A DNA stretch of 7,352 nt from Clostridia bacterium (GCA_017462145.1 JAFTRT010000126.1:1-7352); one strand, 5' to 3'. Counted from the first letter of the stretch, positions 1 through 6,059 are shown. Numbers and translations are program-made. Notes: generated from the sequence alone by a model not told the origin.

Positions 1-43
1 ACGCTTTGTTTTGCATAGGTCGCTTCGCTTTTTTCTAAAGGAG

Positions 44-104
44 AAACCCGTCGGACACTGCACAAGCCCATCGAAGATGGGCTGTGCTAACCGATCGGGT
101 TTCT
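44..104 (+). terminator. Long two-part hairpin, probable terminator of a gene left of the window
   Basis: An outer stem pairs AAACCCGTCGG (44-54) with CCGATCGGGTTT (91-102) with one bulged T. Inside it GCACA (60-64) pairs with TGTGC (83-87), and GCCCATC (66-72) pairs with GATGGGC (76-82) around a GAA loop. The 3' side runs straight into TTTCTTTT, the T-rich tail expected of intrinsic termination on the plus strand. The complementary strand has no T-tract after the stem, so the direction is plus. It is unusually long and bipartite for a terminator, so a structured RNA is an alternative. Confidence 0.45.
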
Positions 105-134
105 TTTGATTTGGAAATCAAAGCAAAAATCTGT

Positions 135-165
135 TTCTTTCACTCTCTGATTCTTTCACTCTCTG
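135..165. repeat. Two-copy 16-bp tandem repeat
   Basis: The unit TTCTTTCACTCTCTG occurs at 135-149 and again at 151-165, separated by one base, giving a 16-bp period. Pyrimidine-rich; no function is evident. It directly precedes the palindromic unit at 179-238. Confidence 0.75.
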
Positions 166-178
166 TTGTGAGTGTTCG

Positions 179-238
179 CACCTCACGGAAGCCTTCTCCA
201 GTGGGAGAAGGGGGACCACGGCAGTGGTGGATGAGGTG
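179..238. repeat. 60-bp palindromic intergenic repeat (REP/MITE-like)
   Basis: The ends are a 7-bp inverted pair, CACCTCA (179-185) and TGAGGTG (232-238). Between them are two perfect hairpins: CCTTCTCC/GGAGAAGG (192-199 with 204-211, 4-nt loop) and ACCAC/GTGGT (215-219 with 224-228, loop GGCA). The whole can fold as a three-way junction. From general knowledge, units with CACCTCA-type ends and internal hairpins of this design are scattered in many copies through intergenic DNA of gut Clostridia. Copy number in this genome cannot be seen from one window, and no transposase is nearby. Confidence 0.65.
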
Positions 239-284
239 TACCAAACAAACGATTTTTGCTTTGTTTCTGTCTTGTGTCATCATA

Positions 285-381
285 CTTGCTTCGCAAGAGG
301 AGCGAGCCGCCTGCGGCGAGTCGAAGTTTTGTTGAGGGAGCGAAGCGAGCCGATACAAAATCGAGGAACACACCGTGTTCC
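285..381. repeat. Cluster of short GC-rich hairpins
   Basis: Successive small inverted repeats are present: CTTGC/GCAAG around TTC (285-297), GCCGC/GCGGC (306-317), TTTTGT (327-332) with ACAAAA (355-360), CGAT/ATCG (351-363) and GGAACAC/GTGTTCC around ACC (365-381). The segments GGAGCGA and GGAGCGAAGCGAGCC are near-repeats of each other. The design suggests a second intergenic repeat element or a remnant adjoining the unit at 179-238, not a gene. Confidence 0.5.
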
Positions 382-428
382 GACGGGATCTCCTATGGGA
401 TTTGGTTGTCCTATTTTACAAATGATAC

Positions 429-463
429 AAAAAACAAGTGCCTTTCAACCGAAAGGCACTTGT
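429..463 (-). terminator. Intrinsic terminator of asnS
   Basis: A 13-bp perfect stem (434-446 pairing with 451-463) closes a 4-nt loop. Read on the minus strand it is followed by six T (complement of 429-434). It begins six bases past the asnS stop codon, so it ends the asnS transcript. Confidence 0.93.
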
Positions 464-469
464 AGGAAA

Positions 470-1864
470 TCAATATTCAGCGTTGCCAACTGTTCTGGGA
501 TAGGGAATCACGTCCCGAATGTTGGAAATACCCGTCAGATACATGATGATCCGCTCAAAGCCCAAACCGTAGCCTGCGTGCTTGGTACCGCCGTAACGAC
601 GGAGGTTCACGTACCACCAGTAGTCCTCCTCGTTCAGACCGCACTCTGCCATTCTGGCCGTCAGCACATCCAAACGCTCCTCACGTTGAGATCCGCCGAT
701 GATCTCGCCCACGCCGGGCACCAGCAGATCCATTGCCGCAACCGTCTTGCCGTCGTCGTTGAGGCGCATATAGAAAGCCTTGATCTCCTTGGGATAATCC
801 ACCACGAACACAGGACACTTGAAAACCTGCTCGGTCAGATAGCGCTCGTGCTCGGTCTGCAGATCGATGCCCCACTCCACAGGATACTTGAAATCGGCAC
901 CGCTCTTCTTCAGGATGTCCACCGCCTCGGTGTAAGTGACCTTCTTGTAATCGCTGTTGGCCAAGGTATTCAGCCGATCCAGCAAGCCCTTTTCCACAAA
1001 GCTGTTGAAGAAGGCCAGCTCTTGAGGACAGGTCTCCATCACGTGGCGAATGATAAATTGGATCATATCCCAAGCCAACTGCATATTGTCGTTCAGATCG
1101 GCAAATGCGATCTCAGGCTCGATCATCCAGAACTCGGCAGCGTGTCTTGCCGTATTGGAATTTTCCGCACGGAAGGTAGGGCCAAAGGTATAGATCTTAC
1201 CGTATGCCAGTGCATAGGTCTCGCCCTCCAGCTGACCCGAAACGGTCAGGTTGGCCGACTTGCCGAAAAAGTCCTCGGAAAAATCGATCTCTCCCTGCTC
1301 GGTACGGGGGAGGTTGTCCAAATCCAACGTGGTCACACGGAACATCTCACCGGCACCCTCGCAATCGGAGGCGGTGATCAGAGGAGTATGCACGTACACA
1401 AAGCCTCTGTCATGGAAGAAGCGGTGGATGGCAAAGGCCGCTTCGCTTCTCACACGGAAAGCCGCAGAAAACAGATTGGTTCTGGGGCGCAGATAGGCCT
1501 GCTCCCGCAAAAATTCCACGCTGTGGCGCTTGGGCTGCAAGGGGTAATCGGGTGTGGAGGTTCCCTCCACCGTGATCTCGGTTGCCTTGATCTCAAAGGG
1601 CTGCTTCATCCCGGGAGTCAGCTCTACGGTTCCCATCACCACAAGGGCGGCACCTACGCTCTGATGAGCAATCTCGTCGTAATTGGCCAGCTTGTCTCTC
1701 TCGAAAACCACCTGAACACTCTTAAAGCAGCTTCCGTCGTTCAAATCAATAAAGCCAAAGGCCTTGCTGTCACGCAAATTTCGTACCCAGCCCCCCACGG
1801 TCACCTGACGGCCGCCGAAGGCCTCGGGGTTTTCATACATGGCTCGGACAAAATCTCTTTTCAT
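470..1864 (-). CDS. asnS: Asparaginyl-tRNA synthetase
   Basis: Charges tRNA-Asn with asparagine in the cytoplasm, using ATP, for protein synthesis. The 464-residue product has the usual length for the bacterial enzyme. An N-terminal OB-fold anticodon-binding domain spans about residues 18-100 ([21 protein letters not shown]). The class II catalytic core follows, with motif 1 around 136-161, motif 2 at 231-251 ([21 protein letters not shown] region) and motif 3 at 431-445 ([15 protein letters not shown]), whose arginine binds ATP. Presence of the Asn-type motif 2 favours asnS over aspS. The start is ATG at 1864, because an AAAGGAG site lies 11 nt upstream. A TTG seven codons further up would place that site inside the gene. 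It has its own consensus promoter and terminator and is therefore probably monocistronic, although read-through from the upstream membrane-protein gene is possible since no terminator separates them. Confidence 0.97.
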   Translation of the reverse strand: MKRDFVRAMYENPEAFGGRQVTVGGWVRNLRDSKAFGFIDLNDGSCFKSVQVVFERDKLANYDEIAHQSVGAALVVMGTVELTPGMKQPFEIKATEITVEGTSTPDYPLQPKRHSVEFLREQAYLRPRTNLFSAAFRVRSEAAFAIHRFFHDRGFVYVHTPLITASDCEGAGEMFRVTTLDLDNLPRTEQGEIDFSEDFFGKSANLTVSGQLEGETYALAYGKIYTFGPTFRAENSNTARHAAEFWMIEPEIAFADLNDNMQLAWDMIQFIIRHVMETCPQELAFFNSFVEKGLLDRLNTLANSDYKKVTYTEAVDILKKSGADFKYPVEWGIDLQTEHERYLTEQVFKCPVFVVDYPKEIKAFYMRLNDDGKTVAAMDLLVPGVGEIIGGSQREERLDVLTARMAECGLNEEDYWWYVNLRRYGGTKHAGYGLGFERIIMYLTGISNIRDVIPYPRTVGNAEY

Positions 1865-1874
1865 GATAATAATG

Positions 1875-1882
1875 ACTCCTTT
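1875..1882 (-). promoter_or_regulatory. asnS ribosome binding site and small leader hairpin
   Basis: Read on the minus strand, AAAGGAGT sits 10-11 nt before the ATG at 1864 and decides the start against the in-frame TTG at 1885. Five bases further upstream a 5-bp hairpin, GCTCC/GGAGC around a 3-nt loop (1887-1899), lies in the leader and could modulate access, though it is short. Confidence 0.8.
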
Positions 1883-1918
1883 CAAAGCTCCATAGGAGCG
1901 GATCGTCTATAATATATC

Positions 1919-1947
1919 ATTATAGCACCAAGAGTCCGGTTTGTCAA
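1919..1947 (-). promoter_or_regulatory. asnS promoter, perfect SigA consensus
   Basis: On the minus strand, TTGACA (1942-1947) and TATAAT (1919-1924) are separated by exactly 17 bp. Transcription should begin near 1912, giving a leader of roughly 48 nt. That is too short for a T-box riboswitch. Confidence 0.92.
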
Positions 1948-1970
1948 CAAAAGATTCTCCTTTTTCCGTA

Positions 1971-2654
1971 TCAAAGAACGTAGAACATCACGCAAAGGGC
2001 GTGGGCGATGCTTCCCAAAATGACAAACAGATGAAAGATGGAATGAAAATACCGCTTTTTGGAGCCAAGGACAAAAAAGGCAACGCCCACAGTATACAGG
2101 ATTCCGCCTCCCAACAAAAGAGCAAAGCCCCCGGGACCGATGGCCTCAAACATCCATTTGACCGTAAAGAGAATGACCCATCCCATCCCCAGATAGCCCA
2201 ACATACTAAACAGCTTGTATTTGGCCAAATCAATGGCATTCAGGGTCATGGAAAGAGCCGCCATGCCCCAGACCACCGCAAAATTGATCCACGCCGCCAC
2301 GGGATGCTCCTTGGCCATGGCACACAGCAGCATGGGGGTATAGGTACCGGCGATCAGCAGATAGATCCCGCAATGATCCAGAATTTGAAAGACCTTTTTC
2401 GCCATGGGATGCCGCAAGCCGTGATAAATACTGGAAACCGTATACAGAATGGTCATGGAGGCACCAAAGACCGAGCCGCACAAAACACCGCACACGTTTC
2501 CCTTCCATGCGGCAACGAGCACGCAAAAGACCAACGTGGCAACGCCTACAGCGCCTCCCACGATATGGCTCACCATATTAAAAATCTCCTCGCCGCCCGT
2601 GTAGGCAGGCAACACTCTGGCTCGGAGAGGAATTCGTTTTCTCACGCCGTTCAT
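1971..2654 (-). CDS. trhA: Hemolysin III / TrhA family (PAQR-like) membrane protein
   Basis: A 227-residue integral membrane protein with about seven hydrophobic segments, the usual size for this family (E. coli YqfA/TrhA, Bacillus YplQ). Family motifs are all visible: E-x2-N-x3-H near residues 23-30 (EIFNMVSH), S-x2-YH at 75-78 (SSIYH), an aspartate-containing DHCGIYLLIAGTYTP stretch at 93-107, and the C-terminal HxxxH at 204-208 with a further His at 218. In the related PAQR receptors the equivalent histidines and aspartate bind zinc and support hydrolase activity. In bacteria the family is linked to membrane energetics and lipid homeostasis, and the name hemolysin is historical. ATG at 2654 follows AAGGAGG (2661-2667) at good spacing. 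It has its own promoter and lies upstream of asnS on the same strand, with only 106 nt between stop and next start. The asnS promoter occupies that gap. The precise substrate is unknown, and the symbol reflects family membership only. Confidence 0.9.
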   Translation of the reverse strand: MNGVRKRIPLRARVLPAYTGGEEIFNMVSHIVGGAVGVATLVFCVLVAAWKGNVCGVLCGSVFGASMTILYTVSSIYHGLRHPMAKKVFQILDHCGIYLLIAGTYTPMLLCAMAKEHPVAAWINFAVVWGMAALSMTLNAIDLAKYKLFSMLGYLGMGWVILFTVKWMFEAIGPGGFALLLGGGILYTVGVAFFVLGSKKRYFHSIFHLFVILGSIAHALCVMFYVL

Positions 2655-2698
2655 ACAAAACCTCCTTATATGGTATCAAAAACTACATCTCAAAATAA

Positions 2699-2727
2699 AT
2701 TATACCACACTGCCGAAGATTTTACAA
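2699..2727 (-). promoter_or_regulatory. Promoter of the hemolysin III-family gene
   Basis: Read on the minus strand, a TTGTAA -35 box (2722-2727) and a perfect TATAAT -10 box (2699-2704) are 17 bp apart, with TGG just before the -10 giving an extended -10. The A/T-rich palindrome at 2731-2763 lies immediately upstream of the -35 and could act as an UP-like element. Confidence 0.75.
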
Positions 2728-2730
2728 CCG

Positions 2731-2763
2731 CTTTTTTGATTTTTTTTGAAAAAATCAAAAAAG
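2731..2763. repeat. Perfect 15-bp A/T-rich inverted repeat between divergent genes
   Basis: CTTTTTTGATTTTTT (2731-2745) is mirrored exactly by its reverse complement at 2749-2763 around a TTG centre. It sits between two divergently transcribed genes, so it is not placed to terminate either. It may be a DNA site (UP element, bent DNA or a dyad for a regulator) near the minus-strand promoter. Confidence 0.7.
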
Positions 2764-2785
2764 CGAGAGCATCCCACACAATCTG

Positions 2786-2814
2786 TCATAAAATCCGATG
2801 TCCGCCGATACAAT
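2786..2814 (+). promoter_or_regulatory. Weak promoter candidate for the SLH protein gene
   Basis: TACAAT at 2809-2814 matches the -10 consensus at five of six bases; a poor TCATAA lies 17 bp upstream. TAAAAT at 2789-2794 is an alternative -10. Neither has a good -35, so the real promoter is uncertain. Confidence 0.22.
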
Positions 2815-2846
2815 GGAATGAAGCCATTTGCATAGGAGGCATGGAG

Positions 2847-4175
2847 ATGAAAAGCATTTCAGCATTGAATCAACGAACCAAGCGGATCGGAGCCGCCTGT
2901 CTGCTGACAGCGGCCGCCGTATTCACGGCGGTGCTCATTCCCGTATTGGGAAGCAACCCATCGGAGAACGGAGAGAGTGCCCTGCTCTCCCCCGGCCTGC
3001 AGGTTTTGGCGCAGGAATACAGCATGGCCATGGCAGGCCTGAAGGGATCGGAAATTTCATTTGCCGCATCGGATTTTGCCCGTGCGGTCAACCGATCGGA
3101 GGTAGATTCGGTGGTCATCACCTCGGTTCCCCCCGTCACCGACGGAGAGCTTCGGGTGGGAACACTGGTTTTAACCGATGGCCAAACGGTCAGCGGCTCC
3201 AATCTTTCCCACCTGACCTACACGGCGAAGTCCGATGTTTGCACATCATCTTTTCGATTTCAGGTGGAGGATAACCCCACAGAAATAACATGCAATCTCT
3301 ATCTGTTGGACGGATATAATTCTGCTCCTGCGCTGACCGTCAGCACATCCGCCTCCCTGCCTCTGACCACCTATCAGGGCACACCGCTGTTCGGCATGCT
3401 GACCTGTACCGATCCCGAGGGAGACGATACTCGCATTGAAATCGTTTCCTACCCCACCTCGGGCAGTCTGTTGCTCACCGATGCAGCCGAGGGCCGCTAT
3501 ACCTACCTTCCGGTGTCGGGTGCCGTGGGCAAGGATTCCTTTACCTACGTGGCTCGTGATCGCTACGGCAATTACAGCGCCGCCGCCACGGTAGAGCTGG
3601 AAATCCTCCGTCCAGGAACCTCCGCCGTCTATGCCGATCTGGAGGATTCTCCCTACGCCAACGCCGCACTGGCCGTTACAGAAGCCGGACTGATGGGAGG
3701 AACGCAGGTAGGCGAGACCTTGTATTTTCAACCGGACGGAGAGGTCAGTCGGGCGGAGTTCACCAAGCTGGCCATGTGCGCACTGGGCATGACTCAGGTT
3801 TCCTATCGGGAGACCGCCTTTGCCGACAACGCCTCCATTCCCAGCGAATACCGAGGCTACGTAGCGGCGGCCTGCGAGCTGGGCTACGTCAAGGGCAGTC
3901 TCCGTTCCGACGGAGCCTTCGTCTTTGAACCCATGCGAGCCGTGACCCGATCGGAAGCGGCCGTCATTCTGGGACGGATGATGGAGCTGTCCGCCCCCAC
4001 CGTTACCCCCGTGTTTGATGACTCCTCCGAGATCCCCGCCTGGGCGGCCTCGGCCATCTATTCCCTTCACTCCGCAGGGATTTTATCCCCCGACGGCGGT
4101 CAGATGGAACCCTTGGCACAGCTGACACGGGGCGACATGGCGGTGATGCTGTCCCGCATCCTGTCAATTTCCTAA
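2847..4175 (+). CDS. Cell-surface protein with cadherin/Ig-like repeats and three SLH domains
   Basis: A 442-residue surface protein. A basic N-terminus (QRTKR) precedes a hydrophobic segment at about 15-36. No clear signal peptidase site follows, so it may be a signal peptide or a retained anchor. Residues 88-155 look like a divergent CSPG/cadherin-like repeat and 162-253 like a clearer Big_9-type repeat (CTDPEGDDTRIEI, GRYTYLPVSGAVGKDSFTYVARD). The C-terminal third holds three SLH domains at about 262-315, 323-381 and 388-441, each ending in an ITRAE-type motif (VSRAEF, VTRSEA, LTRGDM). SLH triplets bind pyruvylated secondary cell-wall polymers in Firmicutes, so the protein is probably held non-covalently on the wall. 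ATG 2847 is chosen because AGGAGG (2834-2839) is 7 nt away; the ATG at 2841 is only 1 nt from it. The open frame extending upstream to 1941 is antisense to the neighbouring gene. Ligand and exact role are unknown. Confidence 0.9.
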   Translation: MKSISALNQRTKRIGAACLLTAAAVFTAVLIPVLGSNPSENGESALLSPGLQVLAQEYSMAMAGLKGSEISFAASDFARAVNRSEVDSVVITSVPPVTDGELRVGTLVLTDGQTVSGSNLSHLTYTAKSDVCTSSFRFQVEDNPTEITCNLYLLDGYNSAPALTVSTSASLPLTTYQGTPLFGMLTCTDPEGDDTRIEIVSYPTSGSLLLTDAAEGRYTYLPVSGAVGKDSFTYVARDRYGNYSAAATVELEILRPGTSAVYADLEDSPYANAALAVTEAGLMGGTQVGETLYFQPDGEVSRAEFTKLAMCALGMTQVSYRETAFADNASIPSEYRGYVAAACELGYVKGSLRSDGAFVFEPMRAVTRSEAAVILGRMMELSAPTVTPVFDDSSEIPAWAASAIYSLHSAGILSPDGGQMEPLAQLTRGDMAVMLSRILSIS

Positions 4176-4191
4176 AAAAATAAAAAAAGGC

Positions 4192-4220
4192 TTTTCTTTC
4201 TTCCGGATTTATAGTATAAT
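4192..4220 (+). promoter_or_regulatory. Promoter candidate for the SLOG-family gene
   Basis: A perfect TATAAT -10 box stands at 4215-4220, about 30 nt before the start codon. The -35 region 17 bp upstream (TTTTCT) is poor. There is no clear terminator after the SLH gene, so co-transcription across the 75-nt gap is also possible. Confidence 0.4.
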
Positions 4221-4250
4221 AAGGGAAACGGAGCAAAAAAGGAGGGCTGT

Positions 4251-4733
4251 ATGCAGGACGTAAAAATCTGTTGTTTCACCGGACACCGCACCATAGAAGC
4301 CCATCATGTCAAACAGCTCCCCGAGCTGTTACAGCGCACGCTGGACGATCTGGTGGAGGAGGGCTACGAGGTGTTTCGGGCAGGTGGTGCCATTGGCTTT
4401 GATACCTTGGCCGCTCTGAAAGTACTGGAGCAAAAAAAGAGCCATCCTCACATCCGTTTGGAGCTGATCCTCCCCTGTCGGGATCAGACCGCCCGTTGGG
4501 GAGAGTACCATCGCTCGGTCTATGACTATATTTTGACACAAGCCGACCGCATCGTATACACATCGGAGCGCTACACCCCCGGCTGTATGGCACAGCGCAA
4601 TCGAATGCTGGTCAACGGAAGCCTTTGCTGTGTGGCTTTTTGTTCAAAACAATCGGGAGGCAGTGCCTATACCCTTCAATATGCCCATCGAAAGGGACTT
4701 CGCACCATCAATCTGTACGACGAAGTCTTATGA
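4251..4733 (+). CDS. SLOG superfamily protein, YpsA/DUF1273-like
   Basis: A 160-residue cytoplasmic Rossmann-like protein. Hallmarks of the DUF1273/YpsA branch of the SLOG superfamily are in order: CFTGHR at 8-13, GGAIGFDTLAA at 45-55 (the glycine-rich nucleotide-binding stretch), LILPC at 72-76, a conserved Trp at 83, RNRML at 116-120 and GGSAYTLQYA at 136-145. SLOG proteins bind nucleotides or nucleotide derivatives. Some members are lysine decarboxylase/LOG-like, DprA-like or sensors in conflict systems, while B. subtilis YpsA has been linked to cell division and stress. Which applies here cannot be told. ATG 4251 follows AGGAGGG (4240-4246) at 4-5 nt. It precedes a strong terminator by five bases and so ends its transcript. 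The neighbouring genes give no partner typical of nucleotide-signalling defence, so a housekeeping or envelope-stress role is more likely. Confidence 0.85.
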   Translation: MQDVKICCFTGHRTIEAHHVKQLPELLQRTLDDLVEEGYEVFRAGGAIGFDTLAALKVLEQKKSHPHIRLELILPCRDQTARWGEYHRSVYDYILTQADRIVYTSERYTPGCMAQRNRMLVNGSLCCVAFCSKQSGGSAYTLQYAHRKGLRTINLYDEVL

Positions 4734-4737
4734 CGCA

Positions 4738-4774
4738 AACGGGGACTTTTCCTGTGGAAAAGTCCCCGTTTTTT
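4738..4774 (+). terminator. Strong intrinsic terminator, shared between convergent genes
   Basis: A 15-bp perfect stem (4738-4752 with 4756-4770) closes a TGT loop and is followed by a run of T from 4769 to 4774. It ends the SLOG gene on the plus strand. On the minus strand the same stem is followed only by a short T-run, so it may partly stop the convergent small gene as well. Confidence 0.95.
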
Positions 4775-4787
4775 ATGGTGTCATGCC

Positions 4788-5057
4788 TCAGAGTCCCTTT
4801 TTCCAAAGACAACCTCCCAGGCAGGACATGGCCATTCCCATTGCGGCCATGATGGCGGAAACCGCAGAAGCGATGACCAAGAGCTTGAGCAGTCCGCATT
4901 CCATCTGCCCATGGAACCGATGGCAATTTTTTTCTTCGTTTTGGCCGTCCTCCGAAACACAAAGTCCCACGTCATATTGCGATTTCAGCTTACAGCGAGA
5001 AAATCGCTTGACAGCGTCCACTGCATCCCGAACCAACGGTTGATCGCACAGATTCAT
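4788..5057 (-). CDS. Small cysteine-rich single-pass membrane protein, unknown function
   Basis: An 89-residue product I do not recognise. The first 55 residues are polar and mixed in charge. They are followed by one hydrophobic helix at about 56-78 (LLKLLVIASAVSAIMAAMGM), then a short tail CLGGCLWKKGL that ends positive. Seven cysteines are present (4, 22, 33, 45, 54, 79, 83), a high proportion. The positive C-terminal tail after the helix and lack of an N-terminal signal make the topology uncertain. ATG 5057 has AGGAGG (5066-5071) at 8 nt, the main support for its being real. It begins 56 nt after the AraC-family gene ends, on the same strand, with no terminator between, so co-transcription is likely. 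The convergent terminator at 4738-4774 lies just past its stop. Competing overlapping frames have no comparable ribosome binding site. Confidence 0.65.
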   Translation of the reverse strand: MNLCDQPLVRDAVDAVKRFSRCKLKSQYDVGLCVSEDGQNEEKNCHRFHGQMECGLLKLLVIASAVSAIMAAMGMAMSCLGGCLWKKGL

Positions 5058-5067
5058 GATTCATTCC

Positions 5068-5094
5068 TCCTATCATCGTGCTTCCTTGATAGGA
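5068..5094 (-). promoter_or_regulatory. Inverted repeat overlapping the ribosome binding site of the small membrane-protein gene
   Basis: TCCTATCA and TGATAGGA form an 8-bp perfect stem around an 11-nt loop in the leader RNA. The right arm contains AGGA of the AGGAGG site, so folding would partly hide it. No T-tract follows, so it is not a terminator. It may limit translation of the small gene relative to the regulator upstream, or the pairing may be incidental. Confidence 0.4.
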
Positions 5095-5113
5095 TTCCCG
5101 TTTTTTTCGCTCC

Positions 5114-5962
5114 TTACACAGCACAGTTTTTCCAAACCGATTCCCGTTGCTCGGTTCGGTAAGCCTTGGGAGAGGATCCGTTTTTTTCCTTAAATAAGCG
5201 GCTGAAATAATAGGGGTCATCAAAGCCAACCTGCGAGGCAATTTGCCGAATGGAAAAATTGCTGTGCCGAAGCAGAGAGGCCGCCGCCGCCATCCGCATT
5301 TGATTGCGGTATTCTACGGGAGATACCCCCGACCATGCCCGAAAATGCTGATAAAAGCAGGTCTCGCTGACACCGCAGGCTTCGGCATAAACCGAAACGG
5401 GACGGTTTTGATCCCACTCTTTCACCAAAAGCCGTACCCCTTTCCGAATGGGGTAATAGACATCCGAACGATCCTCCGCACGTTGAGACAGGACAGCCAG
5501 CAAGGAGAACAAGCACCCCTGCTGCCGCAAGCGGTTGGGTGACACGGCCACCGTGGCCGAAGCAAAGGCAGAAAGGGTGGCAAGAACCTCTGATCCAACC
5601 CCATCGGTCAGCACGCACAGCTCATGCCCGATGCGGAGCTCCGATCCCTCTCGATCCAACAGCAAAAAATTCACCGTGTAGGAATCGACCGTCGAACCGC
5701 CCCCCGTAAAAGAGACCCGATACATCGCACCTCTGGGAATGTAAATACAATCCCCCTTCCGGGCTCGAATTCGCCGTCCGTCCGAGCAAACAAAGACTGC
5801 CTCCATCTCCGAGCAAACGATCATCAGCGCATCGGCAAAGCGAGGCGTCCTCTCGTATTCCCGCCAGCTTCTCCCCTCGTTCCAGGTCTGACGGACACAC
5901 TCTGCCAGTTCGCATCGGCAAAGCTCCCGTTGCAATTCCTCCAAATGCACGTAACGCTCCAT
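5114..5962 (-). CDS. AraC-family transcriptional regulator
   Basis: A 282-residue regulator of the usual AraC size. Residues about 20-140 form the N-terminal cupin-like sensing domain (RARKGDCIYIPRGAMYRVSF at 66-85 is the typical double-stranded beta-helix edge). The C-terminal part has two helix-turn-helix units: the first near 189-210 (VSVYAEACGVSETCFYQHF) and the second near 237-258, followed by the family signature IASQVGFDDPYYFSRLFKEKNGSSPKAYR. Members typically activate sugar or glycan genes in response to a small ligand; the ligand is not readable from sequence. The start ATG 5962 has AAAGGAG (5968-5974) at 5 nt; the frame stays open to 6139 but that extension crosses the promoter region and has no ribosome site. 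It is divergent to the transporter and GH30 genes, which are its likely targets, and upstream of the small membrane-protein gene. Confidence 0.93.
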   Translation of the reverse strand: MERYVHLEELQRELCRCELAECVRQTWNEGRSWREYERTPRFADALMIVCSEMEAVFVCSDGRRIRARKGDCIYIPRGAMYRVSFTGGGSTVDSYTVNFLLLDREGSELRIGHELCVLTDGVGSEVLATLSAFASATVAVSPNRLRQQGCLFSLLAVLSQRAEDRSDVYYPIRKGVRLLVKEWDQNRPVSVYAEACGVSETCFYQHFRAWSGVSPVEYRNQMRMAAAASLLRHSNFSIRQIASQVGFDDPYYFSRLFKEKNGSSPKAYRTEQRESVWKNCAV

Positions 5963-6009
5963 GGTCTCTCCTTTCGCCTCTCGTTCCTTCTCAAACAATC
6001 CCTGCCTGT

Positions 6010-6038
6010 ATGATACCACAAATTTGCAGAAAAGTCCA
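6010..6038 (-). promoter_or_regulatory. Promoter of the AraC-family gene
   Basis: Read on the minus strand, TATCAT (6010-6015) with TGG just before it forms an extended -10, and TGGACT (6033-6038) lies 17 bp upstream as a partial -35. It gives a leader of about 40 nt. Confidence 0.5.
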
Positions 6039-6059
6039 TCCTTTTGAAAGATTTTTTCA

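Larger units (their letters stand above)
1..433. other. Gene-free, repeat-dense intergenic region
   Basis: No open frame here has a convincing ribosome binding site with protein-like composition, and the short frames that exist run through palindromes on both strands. The region holds a terminator-like hairpin (44-102), an 8-bp inverted repeat around GG (105-122), a 16-bp tandem repeat (135-165), a 60-bp palindromic unit (179-238) and several short hairpins (285-381). Bases 382-428 show nothing recognisable. The motif GCTTCGC occurs at 22-28 and again near 289, so the first 40 bases may be the edge of another repeat copy. One frame reads a short peptide into a TAA at 36-38, which could be the tail of a gene lying outside the window; this cannot be decided from here. 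Confidence 0.6.

Noticed and set aside
84..373. Short frames on both strands in the left intergenic region
   Set aside because: They cross palindromic repeats and lack plausible ribosome sites.
1..433. CRISPR array or tRNA in the repeat-rich left region
   Set aside because: Repeats are not regularly spaced by unique spacers, and no cloverleaf with a TTC arm could be drawn.
224..1912. 562-codon plus-strand open frame
   Set aside because: It is antisense to asnS, has no ribosome site and no recognisable domain; long antisense frames arise here from codon composition.
1941..2840. 300-codon upstream extension of the SLH protein frame
   Set aside because: It runs antisense through the hemolysin III-family gene; the AGGAGG site and signal-like segment place the start at 2847.
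2847..2910. Lipoprotein signal in the SLH protein (Cys at residue 18)
   Set aside because: The residue at -3 is Gly, not a lipobox residue, and the Cys lies before the hydrophobic core and not after it.
3246..4070. 274-codon minus-strand frame
   Set aside because: Antisense to the SLH gene, glycine/histidine-rich low-complexity content with no domain.
4176..4214. Possible terminator after the SLH gene
   Set aside because: Only A- and T-runs with a very weak AAAA/TTTT pairing around GGC; no GC stem.
4990..5241. 83-codon minus-strand frame overlapping the end of the AraC gene
   Set aside because: It overlaps the regulator in another frame; the ribosome site at 5066-5071 fits the 5057 start better.
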